64,000 nt of DNA from Alteromonas mediterranea DE (GCF_000020585.3 NC_011138.3:1171787-1235786); one strand, 5' to 3'. Positions 38,897-49,343 are shown, counted from the stretch's first letter. Numbers and translations: made by a program. Notes: generated by a model not told the origin, from the sequence alone.

Positions 38897-40027
38897 ATGG
38901 TCTTTAAAGTCCTAGTGGTGGACGACTCGACATTTTATCGTCGTCGAGTAAAAGAAATACTCGACGATGATAGAGAGCTTGAAGTTGTTGGGGAAGCAAG
39001 AAACGGGCGCGATGCCTTAGAAAAAGCAGAGGCACTTAAACCTGATGTCATAACAATGGATGTGGAAATGCCCGTAATGGACGGCATTTCGGCGGTAAAG
39101 GCTATCATGGAAAAACGGCCTACGCCGATCCTCATGTTCTCTTCGCTTACTCATCATGGAGCGCAAGCTACACTCGATGCACTAGAAGCCGGTGCACTCG
39201 ACTTCTTGCCGAAAAAATTTGAAGATATTGCTCAAGATAGAAAAGATGCATCGCGCTTATTATGTACTAAAGTTAGGTTAATAGCGCGTCGAGGTATTGG
39301 CCTTAAGCGTCCATCTTTTAGAGCCACAGAAACAAGAAAGCTACCGGATAACGCACCCAAGCAGGCGTTTTTTAAAACATCGGGGTTACTTTCTGGCCAT
39401 AAAGACGCGGCAAAACAGCCCACCGTCTCATCTGTAAGGGCGACGGGAAAGCAATATAAATGCTTGGCGATAGGTGCATCTACAGGTGGTCCTGTGGCGC
39501 TACAAAAAGTGCTGTCACCACTACCTGCAGAATTCCCATATCCCATTTTTCTTGTCCAACATATGCCGGGCACATTTACCACGGCATTTGCTCAGCGCTT
39601 AGATTCAAACTGCAATATAAAAGTAAAAGAAGCTGAGCATGGCGATATAGTGGAGCCGGGCCACGCTTATTTAGCGCCGGGCGGTAAACAGATGTTGTTA
39701 GAAACCATAGGCGCGAATAAGCGTATAGCTATTGTCGATGCAAGTGCGAGCGACAAGGTTAATTATAAGCCCAGCGTTGATTTAACGTTCAGCTCGCTGG
39801 CCAAAGCCTATGGGGGAGATGTATTAGGCGTCATTTTGACAGGCATGGGCGCAGACGGCAAAGAAGGGTGCCGCATGCTGAAGGACAAAGGTGCGACTAT
39901 TTGGGCACAAGACCAAGACTCCTGTGTGGTGTATGGCATGCCCCAAGCCGTAGCCGCTGCTAATATATCAAGTAAAAGCATTAATATTGACGATATTAGC
40001 AGTTGCGTTCAAACCGAAATGCGATAG
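38897..40027 (+). CDS. cheB: CheB, chemotaxis methylesterase
   Basis: The 376-residue protein has a receiver domain (VLVVDDSTFYRRRV, VITMDVEMPVMDG) and a C-terminal methylesterase with the Ser of GASTGGPVAL, His of VQHMPGTFTTAFA and Asp of LTGMGADGKEG. It demethylates chemoreceptors to adapt signalling. No cheR is in this window. Confidence 0.95.
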   Translation: MVFKVLVVDDSTFYRRRVKEILDDDRELEVVGEARNGRDALEKAEALKPDVITMDVEMPVMDGISAVKAIMEKRPTPILMFSSLTHHGAQATLDALEAGALDFLPKKFEDIAQDRKDASRLLCTKVRLIARRGIGLKRPSFRATETRKLPDNAPKQAFFKTSGLLSGHKDAAKQPTVSSVRATGKQYKCLAIGASTGGPVALQKVLSPLPAEFPYPIFLVQHMPGTFTTAFAQRLDSNCNIKVKEAEHGDIVEPGHAYLAPGGKQMLLETIGANKRIAIVDASASDKVNYKPSVDLTFSSLAKAYGGDVLGVILTGMGADGKEGCRMLKDKGATIWAQDQDSCVVYGMPQAVAAANISSKSINIDDISSCVQTEMR

Positions 40028-40055
40028 CGGCTTGGACACTAACGGAATATAAATC

Positions 40056-40820
40056 ATGAAAGTGTGGACAGTAGCGAATCAAAAAGGCGGCGTGGGAAAA
40101 ACAACCACAACAGTAAGCCTTGGCGGGTTGCTTGCGCAACAGGGCAAGCGAGTGCTGATGATCGATACTGATCCTCACGCATCACTGAGTTATTATTTCG
40201 GCATTGACGCCGAAGCGACAAGTCATTCAGTTTACGACATTTTTATTCAATCAAACGCACTTTCTGCCGATAATGTAATGGACTGCCTTTGTCCCACTAA
40301 GTTGGACAACTTATATGTGCTTCCTGCCACCATGGCACTGGCTACATTAGACAGAACCATGGGTAGTGAACAAGGCATGGGCTTGGTGTTAAAAAAAGCG
40401 CTCGCCAAGATAGCAGATGAATTTGACGTAGCGATTATCGATTGTCCTCCCGTGCTAGGCGTATTGATGGTGAATGCACTCGCGGCATGTGACAAAGTTA
40501 TTGTGCCAACGCAAACGGAATACCTAGCATTAAAAGGTTTAGACAGAATGATCCGCACCATGGAAATAATGGGGCGCTCTTTGAATAAATCATTTGATAC
40601 AGTCATCATTCCCACTATGTTTGATAAGCGCACAAACGCAGCGTTAGCATCGCGCAAACGATTAATAGACGACTACGGAGAGCGTGTGTGGGAAGGGGTT
40701 ATTCCCGTAGATACTCACTTTAGAGACGCCAGTTTAGTACAGCTGCCAATTTCGGCGGCGTACCCTAAAACTCGTGGTGTGTCAGCCTACGCAAAGCTGT
40801 TAGCCGTACTGGAGAATTAA
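40056..40820 (+). CDS. parC: ParC, ParA-like ATPase positioning the chemotaxis array
   Basis: The 254-residue ParA/Soj-type ATPase has Walker A NQKGGVGKTTTTVSLGG near residues 9-25, IDTDPHASLSYYFG, and IDCPPVLGVLMVNAL. In polar-flagellated bacteria a gene at this place, between cheB and cheW, encodes ParC, which brings chemotaxis proteins to the cell pole. No parB or parS is nearby, which argues against chromosome partition. Confidence 0.9.
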   Translation: MKVWTVANQKGGVGKTTTTVSLGGLLAQQGKRVLMIDTDPHASLSYYFGIDAEATSHSVYDIFIQSNALSADNVMDCLCPTKLDNLYVLPATMALATLDRTMGSEQGMGLVLKKALAKIADEFDVAIIDCPPVLGVLMVNALAACDKVIVPTQTEYLALKGLDRMIRTMEIMGRSLNKSFDTVIIPTMFDKRTNAALASRKRLIDDYGERVWEGVIPVDTHFRDASLVQLPISAAYPKTRGVSAYAKLLAVLEN

Positions 40821-40827
40821 TACAAAA

Positions 40828-41643
40828 ATGAGCAAGCAATCGCCTTTCGCCCGTGAAGAAGTGATGGAGGCCTACTTAGATAGCCTTCTCAAAGAACCAG
40901 AGACACCTGAAGATGTCACTGCGCGCACGGCTAAATTGCTTGAACAAGCGTCTCAACAGATGACTGAGTCGGCACTGACTCATGTAGACGAGTTGAAAAC
41001 AGAGGCTGACTCTACGAGCGCTGACCCACAAACCGTAATCGCCGAAAAAGTTACCGCTTTTATCGAGACAGAAAAAGTAGAGGTTTCTGAAGACGAAGCG
41101 GCATCGGCAATAGAACCTCAAGTAGAGAGTCAAAATGAAACCGCGTTAAGTGACGCAAACAAAACAAAAATTCCACTAAAGGATACTCTCGGTTTTCGTT
41201 TTCAAGCGCTATTCTTTGAGGTCGCTGGTTTAACCTTGGCTGTACCATTAACTACATTAGGCGGCATTCATCAAATTGAAAAGATTGGGCCGCTGTTTGG
41301 CAAACCCGATTGGTTTATGGGTGTAATGTTGCATAGAGAGGCTAAACTAAATGTAGTTGACTCAGCTAAATGGGTGATGCCAGAAAAATATGATGAAAAC
41401 CTCGCACAATCGCTCAACTACCGATATCTTATAATGTTAGGAGAGAGTGTGTGGGGCTTGGCAAGCGAAAAGCTTGTAAATACGGTCAATTTGACCTCCG
41501 ATGACGTTAAATGGCGCGAGTCCACAGGTAAACGTCCCTGGTTAGCGGGGATGGTTAAAGAGAAAATGTGCGCGTTAATTGACGTTGAAGAATTAATATC
41601 TATGCTTAACAAAGGCTTAGGCAGTAACGACCAGACGCCATAG
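40828..41643 (+). CDS. parP: ParP, CheW-like array anchor
   Basis: The 271-residue protein has an acidic, low-complexity N-terminal half and a CheW-like C-terminal domain (FRFQALFFEVAGLTLAVPLT, then LGGIHQIEKIGP; ALIDVEELISML). It is a diverged CheW fold. In Vibrio the same position encodes ParP, which links ParC to CheA and prevents array loss. It follows parC by 7 bp. Confidence 0.87.
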   Translation: MSKQSPFAREEVMEAYLDSLLKEPETPEDVTARTAKLLEQASQQMTESALTHVDELKTEADSTSADPQTVIAEKVTAFIETEKVEVSEDEAASAIEPQVESQNETALSDANKTKIPLKDTLGFRFQALFFEVAGLTLAVPLTTLGGIHQIEKIGPLFGKPDWFMGVMLHREAKLNVVDSAKWVMPEKYDENLAQSLNYRYLIMLGESVWGLASEKLVNTVNLTSDDVKWRESTGKRPWLAGMVKEKMCALIDVEELISMLNKGLGSNDQTP

Positions 41644-41660
41644 TATCGGGAGCCAGGTTC

Positions 41661-42152
41661 ATGAGCGACGAAAGAATAAATAGCAATGCCACCGACAGTA
41701 ACGACGAAGTCCTTCAATGGGTAACGTATCGCCTAGGTGATGAAACATATGGTATTAACGTAATGCAAGTACAAGAAGTATTGCGTTATACCGAGATAGC
41801 CCCAGTTCCCGGTGCGCCCGACTACGTATTAGGTATTATTAACCTGCGTGGTAACGTTGTGACGGTAATCGATACTCGCGCGCGTTTTGGTTTACCGCCA
41901 ACAGAAATTACTGACAATACGCGTATCGTTATAATTGAGTCTGACGAACAGGTAGTCGGTATCCTTGTAGATAGCGTGGCAGAAGTGGTTTATCTGAAGT
42001 CTTCAGAGATTGATAGTGCCCCTAACGTGGGCACGGAAGAAAGCGCTAAGTTTATTCAAGGCGTGAGCAACCGAGACGGTGAACTACTGATACTTGTTGA
42101 TCTCAATAAGTTGCTAAGTGATGAAGAGTGGGATGAGCTTAGCAGCATCTAA
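41661..42152 (+). CDS. cheW: CheW, chemotaxis coupling protein
   Basis: The 163-residue protein is a typical CheW (WVTYRLGDETYGINVMQVQE, then GAPDYVLGIINLRGNVVTVI and LVDLNKLLSDEEWDEL). It couples receptors to CheA. It starts 17 bp after parP. Confidence 0.95.
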   Translation: MSDERINSNATDSNDEVLQWVTYRLGDETYGINVMQVQEVLRYTEIAPVPGAPDYVLGIINLRGNVVTVIDTRARFGLPPTEITDNTRIVIIESDEQVVGILVDSVAEVVYLKSSEIDSAPNVGTEESAKFIQGVSNRDGELLILVDLNKLLSDEEWDELSSI

Positions 42153-42166
42153 ATAAATGAACGGGC

Positions 42167-42184
42167 GGCATGGTTAGTCATGCC
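42167..42184 (+). other. hairpin between cheW and DUF2802 gene
   Basis: GGCATG and CATGCC pair across a 6-base loop. No T run follows, so it is not a standard terminator; it might modulate read-through or translation of the next gene. Confidence 0.35.
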
Positions 42185-42211
42185 TCCTGCGTTTCCCCAA
42201 GGGTTATATCC

Positions 42212-42646
42212 ATGGATTGGCAGCTCGCTGCACCTACCGTGTTAGAAATTGTATTATGCGTTTTCATCCTTATACTTATCGTTGCTATAGGTGTAATTTA
42301 CTCGCATGTATGTACACTTCGCGCCGCGCTAAATGATTGTGAAAATAAAAACGCAGAAGCTATTTTACGCGTAGAAGCCATAGCTAATAACGCCAATAAT
42401 CAGCAAACTGAAGCGCAGGCAAGAACCCTTGTTATTACACGCCACCTGAAAGAACTAGAAGAAAAGCAAACCGATATTGAAAACCATGTTCGTGAGCTGA
42501 AGCTTCAAGACCCTTCACTGCGTCTATATCAACGTGCCGCGGAACTAGTGAAGCAAGGGGCAAGTATTGATGAAATCATTGAAGCGTGTGACATTCCGCG
42601 TGCCGAAGCTGAAATGTTGGTGATGGTGCACAAGCAACACAGCTAA
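42212..42646 (+). CDS. DUF2802 protein, chemotaxis-cluster membrane protein
   Basis: The ATG at 42212 (MDWQLAAPTVLEIVL) follows AAGGG; an upstream start at 42170 adds a non-conserved, hairpin-containing stretch. The 144-residue protein has one N-terminal membrane segment (about 12-32), a coiled coil (LVITRHLKELEEKQTDIENH) and the C-terminal DUF2802 segment YQRAAELVKQGASIDEIIEA, then CDIPRAEAEMLVMVHK. This last part resembles a helix-turn-helix. DUF2802 genes often close polar flagellar/chemotaxis clusters; function unknown. Confidence 0.75.
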   Translation: MDWQLAAPTVLEIVLCVFILILIVAIGVIYSHVCTLRAALNDCENKNAEAILRVEAIANNANNQQTEAQARTLVITRHLKELEEKQTDIENHVRELKLQDPSLRLYQRAAELVKQGASIDEIIEACDIPRAEAEMLVMVHKQHS

Positions 42647-42723
42647 AAACATTGGCAGAAGGTGATTAATCATTCCAATTCGTTTCTATCGACGAGAAAG
42701 TCCCTCCATTACGTTACTCAAAA

Positions 42724-42755
42724 AAACGTTTAGACGTCTAGACGTAAAGATGTTG
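42724..42755 (+). promoter_or_regulatory. tandem met boxes (MetJ operator) before metA
   Basis: Four 8-bp units stand head to tail: AAACGTTT, AGACGTCT (perfect), AGACGTAA and AGATGTTG, matching the MetJ consensus AGACGTCT at 6, 8, 6 and 5 positions. The last overlaps a TTGACA -35 hexamer at 42753-42758. MetJ with S-adenosylmethionine should repress metA and probably the downstream metH genes. metJ itself is not in the window. Confidence 0.88.
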
Positions 42756-42812
42756 ACATATTCCCAGTTATAGACACAATACGGGTATTGTAATTTATCA
42801 CTGGAGCCCTCT

Positions 42813-43751
42813 ATGCCAATTCGTATTCCTGAGCAGTTACCCGCACAGAATGTACTACTAGGTGAAAACATTTTTACCATGGACATGGACAGGGCGGCTA
42901 ACCAGGATATTCGTCCTCTTGAAGTGGGTATTTTAAATTTAATGCCGAATAAAATTGAGACAGAAGTGCAACTGCTGCGTCTGCTCTCAAACACGCCACT
43001 ACAGATAAATGTGGATTTGATCCGCATAGACAACCAGGCGCCCAAGAATACACCCCAGTCGCACATGGACGCTTTCTACCATGACTTTTCGTCGGTGGTG
43101 AACAAAAAGTATGATGGCCTTATTGTTACCGGCGCCCCATTAGCGCTTATCGATTACGAAGAAGTGAAATACTGGGAAACCATGACCACTATTTTGGAGT
43201 GGGCGCAGCGCCACGTAAATTCGACGCTTTATCTGTGTTGGGCGGCCCATGCAGCCATGTATCACTTTTACGGCATTACCCGCGAACTGCGAGATGAAAA
43301 GTTTTCAGGGGTGTTTAAGCACAAAGTTAACGATCCAAATAATGAGTTATTAAGAGGCTTTGATCCGTCATTCTATGCCCCCCATTCACGCTACGGGCAT
43401 ATCGATACTTCGTTGTACAACAGTGTTGACGGGCTTAACGTGGTCGCAGAGTCTGATGAGGTAGGCGCCTATATTGTCGCCTCTGAAGACAAGCGCATGG
43501 TATTTGTTACCGGCCACCCAGAATACGACCCTGATACACTAAAAGACGAGTATTTACGCGACATTGCTGCCGGCCAAACACCGCCCATTCCGAAAAATTA
43601 TTTTGAAGGAGACGACCCAGCCACGTCTCCCATTGTACAGTGGCGGTCGCACGGCAGCCTATTGTTTACAAACTGGCTGAATTATTATGTTTATCAGACC
43701 ACGCCTTACGATTTAAGTCAGCTTGCTGAAAAGTCACAGCCAAAGAGGTAG
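42813..43751 (+). CDS. metA: MetA, homoserine O-acyltransferase (succinyl type likely)
   Basis: The 312-residue protein is a full-length MetA. Catalytic Cys142 is in YLCWAAHAAMY, and His235 and Glu237 are in TGHPEYD. Position 111, where Glu goes with acetyl-CoA use and Gly with succinyl-CoA use, is Ala (GAPLALID), so succinyl-CoA is likelier. It makes the first committed step of methionine synthesis from homoserine. It has tandem met boxes upstream and is followed 3 bp later by metH. Confidence 0.93.
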   Translation: MPIRIPEQLPAQNVLLGENIFTMDMDRAANQDIRPLEVGILNLMPNKIETEVQLLRLLSNTPLQINVDLIRIDNQAPKNTPQSHMDAFYHDFSSVVNKKYDGLIVTGAPLALIDYEEVKYWETMTTILEWAQRHVNSTLYLCWAAHAAMYHFYGITRELRDEKFSGVFKHKVNDPNNELLRGFDPSFYAPHSRYGHIDTSLYNSVDGLNVVAESDEVGAYIVASEDKRMVFVTGHPEYDPDTLKDEYLRDIAAGQTPPIPKNYFEGDDPATSPIVQWRSHGSLLFTNWLNYYVYQTTPYDLSQLAEKSQPKR

Positions 43752-43754
43752 CAC

Positions 43755-44822
43755 GTGAGCAAAAATACAATATCTAGCGCGCAGACAACGCTTACAAAAG
43801 CCGCTAAAGAGCGCATTCTTATTCTTGATGGCGCTATGGGCACTATGATTCAGCGTCACAAATTAGAAGAAGATGATTACCGCGGAACACAGTTCTCAGA
43901 TTGGCACTGTGACGTGAAAGGTAATAACGATATGCTGGTTATTACTCAGCCGGATATTATTTATCAAATTCACTGCGACTACTTCGAAGCAGGCGCTGAT
44001 ATCATTGAAACAAACACCTTTAACGCCACCACAATTGCTATGGCCGACTATGACATGCAGGCCCATTCGCGGGACATCAATGTGGCGGCGGCCAAGTTGG
44101 CCAGAAAAGCCGCTGACGAGTTTACTGCGAAAACGCCAAACAAACCGCGATTCGTGGCAGGCGTTTTAGGCCCAACAAATCGCACAGCCTCGATTTCGCC
44201 AGATGTAAATGACCCAGGTAAACGCAACGTAACGTTCGATGAACTTGTCGATGCGTACAGCGAGTCTACTGAGGCACTCATTGAAGGCGGCGTAGACTTA
44301 ATTATGTTAGAAACTATTTTCGACACATTAAATGCCAAAGCCGCAGCCTATGCGGTGGAGTCGGTGTTTGAAAAGTTAGGTAAGTCTTTACCTGTTATGG
44401 TTTCAGGCACAATTACCGACGCTTCAGGGCGTACATTATCAGGGCAAACCGCCGAGGCATTTTATTATTCGATGCGTCACATTAGCCCGTTTTCTTTCGG
44501 GTTAAATTGCGCCCTTGGCCCCGACTTATTGCGTCAATACGTGGATGAAGTGGCGGCAATCAGTGAATGCTTTATTTCGGCACACCCCAATGCTGGTTTA
44601 CCTAACGAATTTGGTGAGTACGATATGGAAGGGCCAGAAATGGCCGAGCACATTAAAGAATGGGCGCAATCAGGGCTTGTGAACATCGTAGGCGGTTGCT
44701 GCGGTAGTACGCCAGACCACATTCGCGAAATCGCCAATGCGGTAGCGGGTATAGCGCCACGTAACGTACCTGCATTTGAACCTAAAATGCGTTTGTCAGG
44801 CCTAGAGCCGTTTGTACACTAG
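43755..44822 (+). CDS. metH: methionine synthase, homocysteine-binding subunit (split MetH)
   Basis: The 355-residue protein starts at GTG (43755) and holds only the homocysteine methyltransferase barrel of MetH. Its zinc-binding cysteines are visible in SFGLNCALG and in [11 protein letters not shown]-terminal [19 protein letters not shown] is typical. E. coli MetH is one chain of 1227 residues; here the barrel ends at the natural linker (about 353), and the remaining domains are encoded by the next gene. The two proteins together (355 + 874) equal the usual length. Confidence 0.93.
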   Translation: MSKNTISSAQTTLTKAAKERILILDGAMGTMIQRHKLEEDDYRGTQFSDWHCDVKGNNDMLVITQPDIIYQIHCDYFEAGADIIETNTFNATTIAMADYDMQAHSRDINVAAAKLARKAADEFTAKTPNKPRFVAGVLGPTNRTASISPDVNDPGKRNVTFDELVDAYSESTEALIEGGVDLIMLETIFDTLNAKAAAYAVESVFEKLGKSLPVMVSGTITDASGRTLSGQTAEAFYYSMRHISPFSFGLNCALGPDLLRQYVDEVAAISECFISAHPNAGLPNEFGEYDMEGPEMAEHIKEWAQSGLVNIVGGCCGSTPDHIREIANAVAGIAPRNVPAFEPKMRLSGLEPFVH

Positions 44823-44831
44823 GAGGGCATT

Positions 44832-47456
44832 ATGAGCGCAGAATTTTCCACATTTATTAATATCGGTGAGCGCACCAACGTTACAGGTTCCGCTCGCTTT
44901 AAACGCCTTATTCTTGAAGGTGATTATGAAACCGCGCTTGATGTCGCTAGACAGCAGGTAGAAAACGGTGCCCAAATCATCGATATCAATATGGATGAGG
45001 CCATGCTTGATTCCAAGCAGGCTATGATCACCTTCTTAAACCTCATAGCTTCTGAGCCCGATATTAGCCGCGTACCCATCATGATTGATTCATCAAAATG
45101 GGAAGTGATAGAGGCGGGCCTTAAATGCGTACAGGGCAAAGCTATTGTTAACTCAATTAGCTTAAAAGAAGGGGAAGCGCTTTTTTTACATCAAGCTAAG
45201 CTCATTAAACGTTATGGTGCTGCAACCGTGGTTATGGCGTTCGACGAAACCGGTCAGGCCGACACCCAGGCCCGTAAAGTCGAGATTTGTCAGCGCAGCT
45301 ATAAACTGCTGACTGAAGACATCGGTTTTCCGCCAGAAGATATTATTTTTGACCCCAACATTTTTGCTGTAGCTACAGGTATCGAGGAACATGATAACTA
45401 CGCGGTGGACTTTATTGAAGCTACCCGCGAAATACGTAAAACCTGTCCGTACTCACATATCTCCGGCGGCCTATCTAATATCTCTTTCTCGTTCAGGGGT
45501 AATAACCCAGTACGAGAGGCCATGCATTCGGTATTTCTATATCACGCAATTCGTGCAGGTATGGATATGGCTATAGTTAATGCAGGCCAGTTAGAGGTAT
45601 ATGACGAAATTCCACCTGAACTTCGCGAAGCCGTTGAAGACGTGATTTTAAATCGCAGAAGTGATGCCACCGAGCGTTTGCTAGACATTGCACCTAACTA
45701 TCAAGGCGACGGTAAGGCCGCAGTAAAAGAAGATTTAAGCTGGCGCGAACAAGACGTAAATAAGCGTTTAGAGCACGCCCTTGTAAAAGGGATCACCGAC
45801 TATATCATCGACGACACCGAAGAGGCCCGACAACAGGCTGAACGTCCGCTACACGTTATTGAAGGGCCTTTAATGGACGGCATGAACGTAGTAGGTGATT
45901 TGTTCGGCGAAGGTAAGATGTTCTTACCTCAGGTCGTAAAGTCTGCCCGCGTAATGAAAAAAGCGGTAGCGCACTTACAGCCCTTCATCGAAGAAGAAAA
46001 ATCAGACGATGCTAAGAGCAACGGTAAAATTCTACTAGCAACGGTAAAAGGCGACGTTCACGATATCGGTAAAAACATTGTAGGTGTGGTACTACAGTGT
46101 AATAACTTTGAAGTTATCGATTTAGGCGTGATGGTACCAGCCGCCACTATTTTGCAAACCGCCAAAGACGAAAACGTAGACATGATTGGCCTGTCGGGGC
46201 TGATTACCCCATCGCTTGACGAAATGGTGCATGTTGCGAAAGAAATGGAGCGTCAGGGTTTTGAAATTCCGCTGCTTATTGGTGGGGCAACCACGTCTAA
46301 AGCGCATACTGCCGTTAAAATTGAGCAAAATTACCACGCCCCTGTTTCCTACGTACCTAATGCCAGTCGAGCGGTGGGTGTTTGTCAGCGCTTACTTAAT
46401 AAAGCGTCCCGTGACATCTACGCCAAAGAGTTAGCGAAAGAGTACGAAACAGTGCGCGAGCAGCATGCCCGTAAGAAGCCTCGCAGTAAGCCTGTCACGT
46501 TAGCGCAGGCTAGAGATAACGCGTTTAAGCCCGACTTTAACACGCTGCCTGTAAAACCTGCGACATTAGGTGTAACCCCTGTTACCGCTGATTTAGCGAC
46601 ACTGCGCAATTATATTGACTGGACACCGTTCTTTTTGACCTGGTCTTTAGCGGGTAAGTATCCTCGAATACTTAACGATGATGTAGTCGGTGAGCAGGCG
46701 CAGTCGTTGTTTAATGATGCCAACGCCATGCTAGATAAGATCATTGAAGACAATACGCTTCAAGCGAAAGGTGTTATAGGGCTATTCCCCGCCAATCGCG
46801 TGGGCGATGATGTAGAAATTTATAGCGATGAATCGCGCACAAAAGTAAGCGGAGTAGGCCACCACCTTCGTCAACAAACGTTTAAAGACAAGTTCGCTAA
46901 CTATTGCTTAGCCGACTTTGTGGCTGAAAAGTCGAGCGATATTGAAGACTATGTAGGCGCTTTTGCGGTCACGGGGGGCATAGGTGAAGATGAGCTGGCT
47001 GATAGTTATATTCAAGCGGGTGACGACTACAATGGCATTATGGTAAAAGCCGTAGCCGACAGGTTAGCCGAAGCTTTTGCTGAATATCTTCATGAGCAGG
47101 TACGTAAACATTACTGGGGTTATGCAAAGGACGAAGCGCTAAGTAACGAAGCGCTCATTCGCGAAAAATATCAAGGTATTCGCCCGGCTCCAGGTTATGC
47201 AGCCTGCCCAGAACATACTGAAAAGCAGCTTATTTGGGATTTGTTGTCTGTTGAAGCGCATACGGGGATGAAGCTCACCGAAAGCTATGCGATGTGGCCC
47301 GGGGCGTCAGTTTCTGGTTGGTATTTCGCGCATCCTGACGCTAAGTATTTCGCGGTTGCTAAAATTCAAGGCGACCAAGTAGAAGACTACGCTAAGCGCA
47401 AAGGTTGGACGCTAGAAGAGGCCGAGAAGTGGCTTGGTCCTAACTTAAGTGACTAG
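44832..47456 (+). CDS. metH: methionine synthase, folate/cobalamin/activation subunit (split MetH)
   Basis: The 874-residue protein begins with the pterin-binding domain ([19 protein letters not shown]). The cobalamin cap and the B12 domain with its axial-ligand His follow ([16 protein letters not shown], near residue 410), then the S-adenosylmethionine activation domain ([16 protein letters not shown]). A strong AGGAGG overlapping the previous TAG stop shows it is translated on its own, so the split is not a sequencing artefact. It transfers a methyl group from methyl-tetrahydrofolate to homocysteine through B12 with its partner. Confidence 0.94.
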   Translation: MSAEFSTFINIGERTNVTGSARFKRLILEGDYETALDVARQQVENGAQIIDINMDEAMLDSKQAMITFLNLIASEPDISRVPIMIDSSKWEVIEAGLKCVQGKAIVNSISLKEGEALFLHQAKLIKRYGAATVVMAFDETGQADTQARKVEICQRSYKLLTEDIGFPPEDIIFDPNIFAVATGIEEHDNYAVDFIEATREIRKTCPYSHISGGLSNISFSFRGNNPVREAMHSVFLYHAIRAGMDMAIVNAGQLEVYDEIPPELREAVEDVILNRRSDATERLLDIAPNYQGDGKAAVKEDLSWREQDVNKRLEHALVKGITDYIIDDTEEARQQAERPLHVIEGPLMDGMNVVGDLFGEGKMFLPQVVKSARVMKKAVAHLQPFIEEEKSDDAKSNGKILLATVKGDVHDIGKNIVGVVLQCNNFEVIDLGVMVPAATILQTAKDENVDMIGLSGLITPSLDEMVHVAKEMERQGFEIPLLIGGATTSKAHTAVKIEQNYHAPVSYVPNASRAVGVCQRLLNKASRDIYAKELAKEYETVREQHARKKPRSKPVTLAQARDNAFKPDFNTLPVKPATLGVTPVTADLATLRNYIDWTPFFLTWSLAGKYPRILNDDVVGEQAQSLFNDANAMLDKIIEDNTLQAKGVIGLFPANRVGDDVEIYSDESRTKVSGVGHHLRQQTFKDKFANYCLADFVAEKSSDIEDYVGAFAVTGGIGEDELADSYIQAGDDYNGIMVKAVADRLAEAFAEYLHEQVRKHYWGYAKDEALSNEALIREKYQGIRPAPGYAACPEHTEKQLIWDLLSVEAHTGMKLTESYAMWPGASVSGWYFAHPDAKYFAVAKIQGDQVEDYAKRKGWTLEEAEKWLGPNLSD

Positions 47457-47494
47457 CGTTTGCTAATAAACAGGTAAATAAACAGGTAAAAAAG

Positions 47495-48085
47495 ATGCAA
47501 TGCGAAAAGCCATTTAGCCAAGCCTGTGAAAATAACAAGCGCGCCATTTTAGGCGTGCTTGAACGCACGTTTGCGAATTGTAAGCAGGTGTTAGAAATAG
47601 GCAGTGGCACAGGTCAACATGCGGTGTTTTTTGCCGAACATTTACCCCATCTAATATGGCATACCAGCGACCAGCCTCAGTATCACTCGGGCGCACAAGC
47701 ATGGCTTGCTGAGGCTAGTTTAGATAACATAAGCGCGCCCGTGGCGTTTACTGTGGGACGCGATGACTTTCCTCATATTGACGTCGACGGCGTGTTTACT
47801 GCGAATACTGCGCACATTATGCAAAAAGAAGAGGCAAAACTTCTGATGGAGTTGATTGCCTCGAACCTGCCGCAAAACGGTGTTTTTTGCCAATACGGCC
47901 CTTTTACTCACAGGGGTAAATTCACTTCACAAAGTAACCAAGCTTTCCACTTATCGCTGATAGAAAGAGGCTACGGCGGTTACCGAGATATTGACGAGCT
48001 TACCGCTTGGGCAGGCGAGTTGAGCTTAAAAGAAGTGATCGACATGCCCGCTAATAATCACATGCTCATTTGGCAAAAGCGCTAG
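47495..48085 (+). CDS. DUF938 SAM-dependent methyltransferase-like protein
   Basis: The 196-residue protein has a class I SAM-binding motif (VLEIGSGTGQHAVFFAEHLP near residues 34-53) and the DUF938 hallmarks (FSQACENNKRAIL, WHTSDQ, CQYGPFTHRGKFTSQSN). Substrate unknown. It follows metH by 38 bp and may share its transcript; a link to methionine/SAM is only positional. Confidence 0.8.
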   Translation: MQCEKPFSQACENNKRAILGVLERTFANCKQVLEIGSGTGQHAVFFAEHLPHLIWHTSDQPQYHSGAQAWLAEASLDNISAPVAFTVGRDDFPHIDVDGVFTANTAHIMQKEEAKLLMELIASNLPQNGVFCQYGPFTHRGKFTSQSNQAFHLSLIERGYGGYRDIDELTAWAGELSLKEVIDMPANNHMLIWQKR

Positions 48086-48109
48086 ATGGCATTAATCAAA
48101 GGAGTAGCT

Positions 48110-48394
48110 ATGAGCTTTAAAGTAAACCATTATTTCGACAACAAAGTGAGCTCGATTGGGTTTGAGTCTGCGAACGGACGTTGTACATCAGGTGTTATGT
48201 CACCCGGTGAGTACACTTTCTCAACCTCACATAAAGAGCTAATGAAAGTGGTAGAAGGCGAGCTTGTTGTCAAGCTACCAAAAAGCGACGAGTGGCAATC
48301 TTTTGTAACCGGTACGAGCTTCAATGTGCCTGCCAATGTATCGTTTGATGTAAAAGTCTCTACACCCACCGCTTATCTTTGCTTCTACAGCTAA
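48110..48394 (+). CDS. ppnP: PpnP, pyrimidine/purine nucleoside phosphorylase
   Basis: The ATG at 48110 is preceded by AAAGGAG; an upstream ATG at 48086 is less likely. The 94-residue single-domain cupin matches PpnP/YaiE (DUF1255): NHYFDNKVSSIGFE, GVMSPGEYTFSTS, VVEGELVVKLP, FNVPANVSFDVKV. The family phosphorolyses several nucleosides. Confidence 0.88.
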   Translation: MSFKVNHYFDNKVSSIGFESANGRCTSGVMSPGEYTFSTSHKELMKVVEGELVVKLPKSDEWQSFVTGTSFNVPANVSFDVKVSTPTAYLCFYS

Positions 48395-48455
48395 CACCAA
48401 TAAAGATAAAGGTGGCGCTGGGCTTGGCTGTTAGGCCGGCTCAGCCGAAACGTTC

Positions 48456-49343
48456 TCAAGGCTTATGCGCCTGAGACAACGCTATAAAATCGTCAACAAA
48501 GCCCAACACGTCTTGGGCTTTTCTATGCCCTAAATAAAGGGTTTTTGATACGCCTACCTCACCAAGTGAGCGATAAGTGAGCAGATCTCGCTCCTTCGAT
48601 TCATCAATTAGCCACTTTGGCAGCGCTGTAACTCCACGCCCGGCCGCCACCATTTGCAGGATAATTTCTGTGGTTTCAATCGTTTTGTGTTGCCTAACTG
48701 TGCAGTTAGCCGGCGTAAGAAAGTGGGTGAATATATCTAGCCTGCTAAGTTCTACCGGATAGGTAATAAGCGTTTCGTTAGACAGATCTTGTGGCTTTAT
48801 AAACGGCTTATCAGCGAGCGGGTGATGTTTGTCCATAGCCAGTACCTGCTCGTATTCAAACACCGGCGTATAAGCAATAGTATCAAGAGACAAAGGGTCG
48901 GGAGTTAGCAAAATATCTATGTCGTAGCCGTGTAGTGCTTGAAGACCGCCAAATGAAAAAGCGCGGCGAACGTCTACATCAACATCGGGGAACGCTTTTA
49001 AAAATGGTGCAACCACCTTTAAGAGCCACTCGAAGCAAGGGTAGCATTCCATTCCAATTCGCAAAATACCTTGTTTGCCATCGGCAAACCTACGCAACTG
49101 CGCCTCTGTGTGTTCAAACTGGGGCAAAACACGATGGGCCAAACCCAGCACACTTTGCCCCGCTTGTGTAAGCGTTAACCGTCGACCTTCTTTTTTCCAA
49201 AGAGGAACTTCAAAATGGGCTTCCAGTTTTTTCATTGCATGGCTTAACGCAGACTGCGTTAAAAAGAGTGATTTCGCCGCTTCGGTCATTGTGCCTTCGG
49301 CATCAATCGCTCTCACTATTCGTAAATGCTGTCTATCAATCAT
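48456..49343 (-). CDS. metR: MetR-like LysR-family regulator
   Basis: The 295-residue protein has an N-terminal winged helix (MTEAAKSLFLTQSALSHAMK) and an effector domain. Several stretches closely match E. coli MetR, recalled from memory: RIGMECYPCFEWL and YPVELSRLDIFTHFL. MetR uses homocysteine to activate methionine genes, and this gene lies 1 kb from metH. It is transcribed toward metH and follows an OxyR-like gene by 17 bp, so both may share a transcript. Confidence 0.85.
   Translation of the reverse strand: MIDRQHLRIVRAIDAEGTMTEAAKSLFLTQSALSHAMKKLEAHFEVPLWKKEGRRLTLTQAGQSVLGLAHRVLPQFEHTEAQLRRFADGKQGILRIGMECYPCFEWLLKVVAPFLKAFPDVDVDVRRAFSFGGLQALHGYDIDILLTPDPLSLDTIAYTPVFEYEQVLAMDKHHPLADKPFIKPQDLSNETLITYPVELSRLDIFTHFLTPANCTVRQHKTIETTEIILQMVAAGRGVTALPKWLIDESKERDLLTYRSLGEVGVSKTLYLGHRKAQDVLGFVDDFIALSQAHKP

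Noticed and set aside
42647..42812. cobalamin riboswitch for the B12-dependent methionine synthase
   Set aside because: The region is short and holds met boxes and a promoter; no B12-box-like sequence was seen.
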